DNA of 64,000 nucleotides, from positions 49,230 through 113,229 of the forward strand of contig DJXD01000053.1 in assembly GCA_002449585.1 (NCBI GenBank), given 5' to 3'. The stretch comes from Ruminococcus sp. UBA7013. Lineage in GTDB: Bacteria > Bacillota > Clostridia > Oscillospirales > Ruminococcaceae. The notes beneath the pieces were generated by a model. It had not been told where the DNA came from. It searched no databases and saw nothing but the letters and a program-made list of their open reading frames with translations. Shown piece after piece: positions 58,916 to 64,000 of the stretch (position 1 is the stretch's first letter; every line of letters starts with the position of its first letter). The translations under genes were made by a program, and so were the position numbers.

Positions 58916-60187
58916 ATGAAATTTCAGTGTGCTGCATTACTGGCGGCCGCTTCTATACTCCTCACAGGATGCGCCAAAGTGCAGAATGAACAACAAGAAG
59001 CTGAAACACAGCATATTATTGATATTGCAGAAATCGGAATTCCTGATCCGACTCAGCCAGAAACAGAACCCCCTCCACAGCCTTCTTCTATTCGCTTCCT
59101 TGCGGTGGGAGATAATTTAATTCATTCCTGTGTCTATCATACGGCTGAGAATCATGCAGACAGCAGTAAATCTTATGATTTTCATTATTGCTATCAGTAT
59201 ATAGAAAATAAAGTGAAAAATGCAGATCTTGCATTTATCAATCAGGAAACTGTTATCTGTAATGATGAATATGAAATTTCAGGATCTAATCTGAATTTTA
59301 ATTCCCCTGTAGAATTGGGCTATGATCTGATTGATGTCGGTTTTGATATTTTTAATATGGCAAATAATCATGTATTAGATAAAGGCTCTGACGGAATGAG
59401 AGCTACGTTAGATTATTGGGATGAAAGACAGGAACAAAATGATAATGTTGTTGTCATGGGTGCTTATCGAAATGAGGAAGATATGCAAAATTACAGGATC
59501 ACCAAAGTCAATGATATTACTGTCGGATTTTTGGGCTATACAGAACATACAAATGGTTATCATCTCCCGGAAGCATCAGAAATGATCATTCCGTATCTGG
59601 AAGAGGAAACGCTGATACAGCAACAGATCACAGAACTTGCTGAACAGACAGATTGTGTAATCGTCTCCGCACACTGGGGCATTGAAGATTCTCATGAAGT
59701 CACAGACGAAGTAAAAGACTTAGCACAGAAATTTGTCGACTGGGGTGCGGATGTTGTCATTGGGACAGGCCCTCATACACTCGAATCTATGGAATATCTG
59801 ACACGGGAAGACGGCTCTCAGGGCTTTGTTTTCTATTCCCTGGGAAATTTTATCTCCGGCCAGACAGATAATTTCAATATGGTCGGCGGTATGGGTGAAT
59901 TTGAAATCTGCAAAGATGAATCCGGTGTGATGACAATCGAAAATGTTACCCTTACCCCATTGATTACACATTATGAATCTAATATGTCTGATGTCCGTGT
60001 TTATCCGTATTATTTATATACAAATGATCTTGTGAATTCCCATTTTATTCCCTATTCTCCTGCTGGAACTGCCAAGCGATGGAATTGGGATGTGATTAAT
60101 ACAATCATAGAACAGAATGTTCCGGAAGAATTTCTCTGCCTCGCAGAAACCAAAGATCAGCCAAATGTATTTAAACAGGCGGAATAG
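58916..60187 (+). CDS. CapA/PgsA-like lipoprotein (metallophosphatase fold)
   Basis: A 423-residue lipoprotein: signal with lipobox LLTGC (lipidated Cys near residue 19), an acidic/Pro-rich spacer, then a CapA-type metallophosphatase-like domain. Motifs are IRFLAVGDNLIH, DLAFINQETVI, FNMANNHVLDKG, VSAHWGIE, ADVVIGTGPHTLE and FYSLGNFISGQ. PgsA/CapA proteins take part in poly-gamma-glutamate capsule export, but many homologues are orphan surface proteins; no capB/C lies nearby, so the role is open. AAAGGAAAG precedes the ATG. Confidence 0.88.
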   Translation: MKFQCAALLAAASILLTGCAKVQNEQQEAETQHIIDIAEIGIPDPTQPETEPPPQPSSIRFLAVGDNLIHSCVYHTAENHADSSKSYDFHYCYQYIENKVKNADLAFINQETVICNDEYEISGSNLNFNSPVELGYDLIDVGFDIFNMANNHVLDKGSDGMRATLDYWDERQEQNDNVVVMGAYRNEEDMQNYRITKVNDITVGFLGYTEHTNGYHLPEASEMIIPYLEEETLIQQQITELAEQTDCVIVSAHWGIEDSHEVTDEVKDLAQKFVDWGADVVIGTGPHTLESMEYLTREDGSQGFVFYSLGNFISGQTDNFNMVGGMGEFEICKDESGVMTIENVTLTPLITHYESNMSDVRVYPYYLYTNDLVNSHFIPYSPAGTAKRWNWDVINTIIEQNVPEEFLCLAETKDQPNVFKQAE

Positions 60188-60291
60188 AATTGAAAAAAGC
60201 TTAAAAAATTCCCATCCTTTGTGAGAAATCCATAATTGAAAGTGGCAGATTTGTATAAATTGATGATTTTTAGAAAAAAGTTCAAAAACTA

Positions 60292-60320
60292 TTTACTTTT
60301 TCGCAAAAATAGTGTATAAT
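60292..60320 (+). promoter_or_regulatory. Distal promoter P1 of the sca cluster
   Basis: TTTACT (60292-60297), 17 bp, TATAAT (60315-60320). It would give a 5' UTR of about 230 nt. Confidence 0.65.
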
Positions 60321-60428
60321 AAAAAGCAGTCAGGGGAAAAGTTGAAAAATTTTGTTTCTGGCTTTGGTCGAAATGCATAAAAAAGATGCACGTTTTTCTA
60401 CAGTCTGTACAAAATGTAAAAAATTCTC

Positions 60429-60457
60429 TTGACTTTTTTGATGCTTTGTTCTATAAT
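60429..60457 (+). promoter_or_regulatory. Proximal promoter P2 of the sca cluster
   Basis: TTGACT (60429-60434), 17 bp, TATAAT (60452-60457). Leader about 90 nt. Confidence 0.78.
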
Positions 60458-60554
60458 AGAGTTAGGTAAATTTGAGCTTTGTACCGTGAACAAAGTGTCC
60501 GTGTAAGTATTCAGATCTATATTAATCAAATCCAAAAGAGGAGGAACAACTGAC

Positions 60555-61373
60555 ATGAAATTCAAAAAGTTCGCTGCTGTTCTCGCAGCCGCTTCTATGC
60601 TGACGGTGTTCTCTGCACAGGTGGCTTCCGCCGCTGATAAAGTGACTGTTTCCGCTGAAAAAGTCACCGCTGCCGCTGGTTCAGAATTTACACTGAAAAT
60701 TGACCTCAGCGGTGTGCCTGCGGCTGGTGTGAGTGCTGTCGATTTCGCCCTGACTTATGATTCAAGTATCATTGAAATCACAAGCGCAACCGCAGGAGAT
60801 ATTGTAAATCTTAATGCTGATGGTCAGGAAGCCTTTGAAGGTGTTTCTGTATTCGCTGCTGATTTCTCTAATCCTAAAGTGGTAACAGTTACTTATGGTA
60901 CTGCTTTGGAGGATACCGCTTATTGGATCACCAAAGATGGCACTTTCTTGGTTCTGAAGGGTACTGTTAAAGCCGATGCCCCTGCTGGTGCAGTTTCTGA
61001 TGTGAAAATCGTTGCCAATGACCGCAGTGTGATTGATGGCTCAGATACCAAAAATACAGATATCAATATTGGTAATGTCGTAGGCGAAACTATCACACCG
61101 TTCGAAGTTGCCGTTTCTGATGGCTCTGTTACAGTAGCCGGTGGCGGTTCTGATGTCACAGAAAAGAAACTCGGTGATGTAAACCTTGACGGCAATGTCA
61201 ATATTATGGATATTATCCTGCTGAATAAGGCAATCTATGGAAAAGCTGAATTGAATGATCAGCAGCGTGCAAATGCCGATGTCAACGGCGACGGAAAACC
61301 CGATGCAACAGATTCTCTGAATATCATGAAATATGCTATCAAGCTGATTTCTACGCTGGAAGGGATTTCCTGA
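60555..61373 (+). CDS. scaC: Adaptor scaffoldin ScaC (cohesin plus dockerin)
   Basis: A 272-residue secreted protein. Signal peptide about 1-27 (ending ASA). One cohesin at about 28-195: VTVSAEKVTAAAGSEFTLKI, VSAVDFALTYDSSIIEI and AVSDVKIVAND fit the paired strands. Dockerin at about 204-268 with loops DVNLDGNVNIMD and DVNGDGKPDATD. In R. flavefaciens ScaC docks to ScaA through its dockerin and offers a differently specific cohesin, widening the set of enzymes bound. Size, domain order and the position before scaA match. The dockerin is the same type as in the xylanase, so both would compete for ScaA cohesins. Confidence 0.92.
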   Translation: MKFKKFAAVLAAASMLTVFSAQVASAADKVTVSAEKVTAAAGSEFTLKIDLSGVPAAGVSAVDFALTYDSSIIEITSATAGDIVNLNADGQEAFEGVSVFAADFSNPKVVTVTYGTALEDTAYWITKDGTFLVLKGTVKADAPAGAVSDVKIVANDRSVIDGSDTKNTDINIGNVVGETITPFEVAVSDGSVTVAGGGSDVTEKKLGDVNLDGNVNIMDIILLNKAIYGKAELNDQQRANADVNGDGKPDATDSLNIMKYAIKLISTLEGIS

Positions 61374-61387
61374 TTAAAATGGCCACA

Positions 61388-61409
61388 GTCTGACATCTTA
61401 TGTCGTGAC
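61388..61409 (+). promoter_or_regulatory. Weak stem-loop between scaC and scaA
   Basis: GACAT pairs with ATGTC and an outer GTC with GAC, with a mismatch between. No T run follows, so it is not a terminator; scaC and scaA are probably transcribed together. The rest of 61374-61494 shows nothing. Confidence 0.35.
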
Positions 61410-61494
61410 ACAATCAAATTTATTTAAGCCATGCAGGCGTTGACCCCCGTCTGCAAAAACAAAACACACACAAACAGAAAGGAATTAATTAGTT

Positions 61495-63267
61495 ATGAAG
61501 AAGGTAATTTCTGCACTGACAGCTGCTGTCATGACAGCAAGCGCATCTGCAAGTGTACTGTCTGCTTTCGCAGCATACACATCTCCGAGCGATCTCGGAT
61601 TTTATCTGAAAGTCACCTCTACTGGTGATTACACCGTATCCGATGACGGTAAGACCATCACATTTGCAACCAAGGAAGCCGCCGCTGGTGCTACATTCAC
61701 AGTAGGTCATTACATTGTGGCTGACACTGCATCTCCGTCTATTCAGCAGATCAATGGTATGGTTTCTCTGAGCAGCCCTGCACTCCAGATTGCTGAGACA
61801 CCTTTCCAGAATCTCGATAATGCCGGCGTGACAACAACTGTATCTAATCCGGCTTTGGGTACTGCATTCGAGACCACTGCATTTGTAAACACATTCGGCT
61901 TCTATGATGATATTATGGAAGAATTCAATAATGCTACCGGTAACATGGACACCCAGACCATTCAGGAAGGCGATAAACTGTATGCTGGTAAGGATAGCCT
62001 GGCTTGGACATGGCTCTATAACTTCGGCGGCAGTGAAGAATATTCTGATTATAAAGAAACTGCTCACTTCCTGACAAATAAGTCTGATGAATATCCGATT
62101 GAACAGTTCAATATCACAATGGCTAGCGATGTTGCTGATGGTACTTATACAATTGACTGGGAAACCAGCTTCACCAACGATTTCGGTGAAAACCCTGCTA
62201 CTTTTGTAAATACAGATGGTAAAACACAGATTCATCCCGGCACTCTGGACGGCCTGACAATCATTGTAGGTGATCCGAATGCACAGCCATCTGAAACTAC
62301 AGAACCAACAACAGAAGAACAGCAGCCTACAGAAACAACTGAAGAACAGCAGCCCTCAGAAACTACTGAACCGACAGAACCCACTGAAGAAAAGACCCAT
62401 GATAAGTATGAATGGGAAATCGGTGACGTAATCTATGATCCCGAAAATGATAAGACAATCTCCGTTCCGATCAAGGTTTGGAACAGTGAACCGATGTCCG
62501 GTTATTCTCTCGGCCTGCTGGTTGACGGTCTGACATTAAGATCTGAAGATTTCCCGTTCAGCAACGTAAGATTCAAGGATGAAAAGGCATTCCCGACACA
62601 GGCAACATTTATGCCCAATACAGATGATCTGACAATTGCCGCTGCTGCTGATGCTAACCTCGACAATCCTGATTCTACTGTTAAAAATGGTGCAACAATT
62701 GTAACTGTTATCTTCGTTCCTAAGGCTGATTATACTTATACTCCCGGCCAGAAATTCGTTGTTGCTTTCAGCGATGAAAAGGATGCTAACCTGTTCGGTA
62801 ACAATGCTGATCAGCAGCTGACTCCTGTTCTGACAAACGGTTCTATCACTGTTAAGGGCGGCGAGGAGACAACAGATCCCACAACAGAACCCACAGAACC
62901 CTCATCAGAAGAAACAGAAACTACACCTGAACCCACAGAAACAACAAGCGAAGAGCAGCCTACAGAAACAACAGAACAGCAGCCTACAGAAACAGGCGAA
63001 CAGCCTACACAGCCTTTTGGCGACTACATCTATGGCGACGTTAACCATAATGGTACTGTTGAACTGGTTGACATCGTAATGCTGAACAGATATCTCACTA
63101 AGTATGACAATCAGGATCTGGATGATTATCAGGTTGTTGTTGCTAACTGCTACAGAAACGGTGAGTCTGATGCCGATACCACAAAGGCTAATCTGGATGG
63201 TAAGGACTCCGTTGAAATTCTGAGATTCCTGATCGGTCTGGTTGCTTCTCTCCCGACACAGGGCTAA
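61495..63267 (+). CDS. scaA: Scaffoldin ScaA
   Basis: A 590-residue secreted scaffoldin. Signal peptide about 1-27; a beta-rich module about 28-262 of uncertain type (SIQQINGMVSLSSPALQI is cohesin-like but the whole is longer and divergent); Thr/Glu/Pro linker about 263-300; a clear cohesin about 302-452 (ISVPIKVWNSEPMSGYSLGL, NVRFKDEKAFPTQATFMP, LFGNNADQQL); a second Thr/Glu/Pro linker about 453-505; dockerin about 510-587. This dockerin (DVNHNGTVELVD, LNRYLTKYD, a long insert, then NLDGKDSVEILR) differs from the enzyme dockerins, as expected for the ScaA dockerin that binds ScaB cohesins. AAAGGA precedes the ATG. Confidence 0.92.
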   Translation: MKKVISALTAAVMTASASASVLSAFAAYTSPSDLGFYLKVTSTGDYTVSDDGKTITFATKEAAAGATFTVGHYIVADTASPSIQQINGMVSLSSPALQIAETPFQNLDNAGVTTTVSNPALGTAFETTAFVNTFGFYDDIMEEFNNATGNMDTQTIQEGDKLYAGKDSLAWTWLYNFGGSEEYSDYKETAHFLTNKSDEYPIEQFNITMASDVADGTYTIDWETSFTNDFGENPATFVNTDGKTQIHPGTLDGLTIIVGDPNAQPSETTEPTTEEQQPTETTEEQQPSETTEPTEPTEEKTHDKYEWEIGDVIYDPENDKTISVPIKVWNSEPMSGYSLGLLVDGLTLRSEDFPFSNVRFKDEKAFPTQATFMPNTDDLTIAAAADANLDNPDSTVKNGATIVTVIFVPKADYTYTPGQKFVVAFSDEKDANLFGNNADQQLTPVLTNGSITVKGGEETTDPTTEPTEPSSEETETTPEPTETTSEEQPTETTEQQPTETGEQPTQPFGDYIYGDVNHNGTVELVDIVMLNRYLTKYDNQDLDDYQVVVANCYRNGESDADTTKANLDGKDSVEILRFLIGLVASLPTQG

Positions 63268-63304
63268 TTCTCCAATTCTTTCAGGAACTTTAGAAAATGA
63301 TATT

Positions 63305-63338
63305 GTGTTCAGGCGGATTCCCGCCTGAACACGATTTT
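63305..63338 (+). terminator. Strong 12-bp hairpin between scaA and scaB
   Basis: GTGTTCAGGCGG (63305-63316) pairs perfectly with CCGCCTGAACAC (63321-63332) around ATTC, followed by only four T (GATTTTG). It may terminate partially or define a processed, protected 3' end of scaA mRNA. No separate scaB promoter was seen before 63380. Confidence 0.65.
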
Positions 63339-63379
63339 GAAATCTGAAATCCTGACATTTCAGAAAGGAAATATGTGCA

Positions 63380-64000
63380 ATGAAGAAATTATTATCTGCG
63401 TTGACAGCATTGTGCATGTGTGCTTCTATGACGACCGGTTTACTGCCGGCTTCTGCGCTGACTGCCATCACACCAGATGATGCAGTCATTGCAAAGGCTG
63501 GTGACTATGAACGGTATTATGTAGAAGGCGACACACCCCAGATAAATGGATTTACATGGCAGATTGATGATGTGGAATTTGATCCCGCAACGGACAAAAC
63601 CATTTCTGTACCAATCAAAGTATGGAACTGTGAACCGATTTCCGGTTATACTCTGGGTTTGCTGGTGGATGGTATGACACTGGCATCAGATGCTGATAAC
63701 TTCCCGTTCAGTGCTGTAAGATTCAAGGACAACAAGGCTTTCCCCACACAGGCTACTTTTATGCCCAATACCGATGAGCTAACGCTCGGTGTAGCCGCTG
63801 ATGCAAATCTGGATAACCCGGATTCTGTTATCGAAAGTGGTGCAGCTGTTGTAACGCTTATATTCGTTCCCAAAGAGGGCTATGAATATAAACCCGGTCA
63901 GAAATTTAATATTACATTCAGTGATGAAAAAGATGCCAACCTGTTCGGTAATAATGCCGATCAGCAGTTAAAGCCTACCCTCCTCAACGGTTCTATTACT
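63380..64000 (+). CDS. scaB: Scaffoldin ScaB, 5' part (continues past the window)
   Basis: The frame is open from the ATG at 63380 (AAAGGA upstream) to the edge: 207 codons. A signal peptide (about 1-28, KKLLSALTALCMCAS, ending PASA) and a short spacer are followed by a first cohesin from about residue 52: ISVPIKVWNCEPISGYTLGL, VRFKDNKAFPTQATFMPNTD, FNITFSDEKDANLFGNNADQ. It is very similar to the ScaA cohesin in protein and DNA. In R. flavefaciens ScaB is a large polycohesin scaffoldin and follows scaA directly; the name rests on order and cohesin, since the rest of the gene is not seen. Confidence 0.85.
   Translation, partial: MKKLLSALTALCMCASMTTGLLPASALTAITPDDAVIAKAGDYERYYVEGDTPQINGFTWQIDDVEFDPATDKTISVPIKVWNCEPISGYTLGLLVDGMTLASDADNFPFSAVRFKDNKAFPTQATFMPNTDELTLGVAADANLDNPDSVIESGAAVVTLIFVPKEGYEYKPGQKFNITFSDEKDANLFGNNADQQLKPTLLNGSIT

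Larger units (their letters stand above)
60188..60554 (+). other. 367-bp intergenic region upstream of the sca cluster
   Basis: No gene is visible here. It contains two SigA-like promoters about 137 bp apart (listed separately), a short hairpin between them (TGCAT with ATGCA, roughly 60376-60392, then CGTTTTT) that could be a weak attenuator for the upstream transcript, and a small leader stem (CTTTGT at 60477-60482 with ACAAAG at 60490-60495). AGGAGG (60540-60545) precedes the scaC ATG. No terminator for the capA-like gene is obvious. Confidence 0.6.

Noticed and set aside
61489..62235. Long open frame (248 codons) on the minus strand within scaA
   Set aside because: It lies wholly antisense to a scaffoldin with clear signal peptide, linker and cohesin. 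It is Cys-rich and has no domain or SD, as expected for the reverse of Ala/Thr-rich coding DNA.
62281..63018. Repetitive DNA in scaA read as a candidate CRISPR or satellite
   Set aside because: The repeats encode Thr/Glu/Pro linkers between scaffoldin modules and are in frame.

Overview
The window looks like chromosome from a cellulosome-forming Firmicute, most likely a Ruminococcus close to R. flavefaciens. The evidence is a set of secreted proteins with C-terminal dockerins of one closely related type, a dockerin-bearing GH10 xylanase, and, at the right edge, three consecutive genes matching the scaC-scaA-scaB order of the R. flavefaciens scaffoldin cluster. Housekeeping genes are of Firmicute type (HrcA/CIRCE, Asp23-FakA-RecG, fused SecDF, NrdR, long HPF). 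Promoters are consistently SigA-like with 17-bp spacers, often with an extended -10 TGn. Species is inferred from gene content only.

Layout. 1-8.7 kb: end of an unknown gene, tatD, secDF, serC-serA (serine synthesis), an unknown protein, a membrane methyltransferase-like protein, a sugar isomerase-like TIM barrel and nrdR. 8.7-11.2 kb: a DUF4830-like membrane-anchored protein, an rsuA-type pseudouridine synthase and a solitary MsmK/UgpC-type sugar-ABC ATPase. 11.3-16.2 kb: hrcA-grpE-dnaK-dnaJ behind a perfect CIRCE. 16.6-20.6 kb: asp23-fakA-recG. 20.8-21.1 kb: tRNAs Val, Asp, Gly and Cys. 21.3-27.6 kb: a cohesin-like plus dockerin protein, ddh, the CBM22-GH10-dockerin xylanase, coaBC and a broken leucine-rich-repeat dockerin gene. 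27.6-36.4 kb: transglutaminase lipoprotein, acetyltransferase, UDP-sugar pyrophosphorylase, FkbM methyltransferase, PH-domain protein, an unusual Cys-nucleophile trypsin-fold protease, and a 900-residue GH43/membrane/repeat protein. 36.6-40.8 kb (minus strand): FHA-FtsW-PBP-acyltransferase. 41-50.4 kb: hpf, a HEPN-TerD protein, aldo/keto reductase, DUF3592 membrane proteins, pyrB with a PyrI-like zinc tail, a membrane-anchored XRE regulator, an acetyltransferase, guaA and an ECF S component. 50.5-55.5 kb: a dockerin protein of unknown function, pckG, a zinc-ribbon/Sel1 protein and a sugar O-acetyltransferase. 55.4-58.8 kb (minus strand): a gerA-gerB-gerC germinant-receptor operon. 58.9-64 kb: a CapA-like lipoprotein, then scaC, scaA and the start of scaB.

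How the parts fit. The dockerin proteins at 21.3, 23.4, 26.7 (broken), 50.5 and 60.6 kb share one dockerin type, so they probably plug into the same class of cohesin. ScaA ends in a different dockerin, which by analogy with R. flavefaciens would attach it to ScaB. The lone sugar-ABC ATPase, the UDP-sugar pyrophosphorylase and the GTP-type PEP carboxykinase fit a plant-polysaccharide fermenter.

The most unusual items are: (i) the YceG-like/trypsin-fold protein whose nucleophile Ser is replaced by Cys (GSCGG); (ii) the HEPN-TerD fusion with a near-palindrome inside its promoter; (iii) a signal-less GH43 domain tethered to the membrane with outward-facing repeats; (iv) a germinant-receptor operon behind a SigF/SigG-like promoter in a lineage usually described as asporogenous; (v) a dockerin gene broken by a 1-nt slip in a poly-A run plus an in-frame stop but still behind a consensus promoter; and (vi) a stem-loop between the Shine-Dalgarno and start codon of dnaJ that would restore normal spacing. 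No CRISPR array, IS element, prophage or rRNA was seen.
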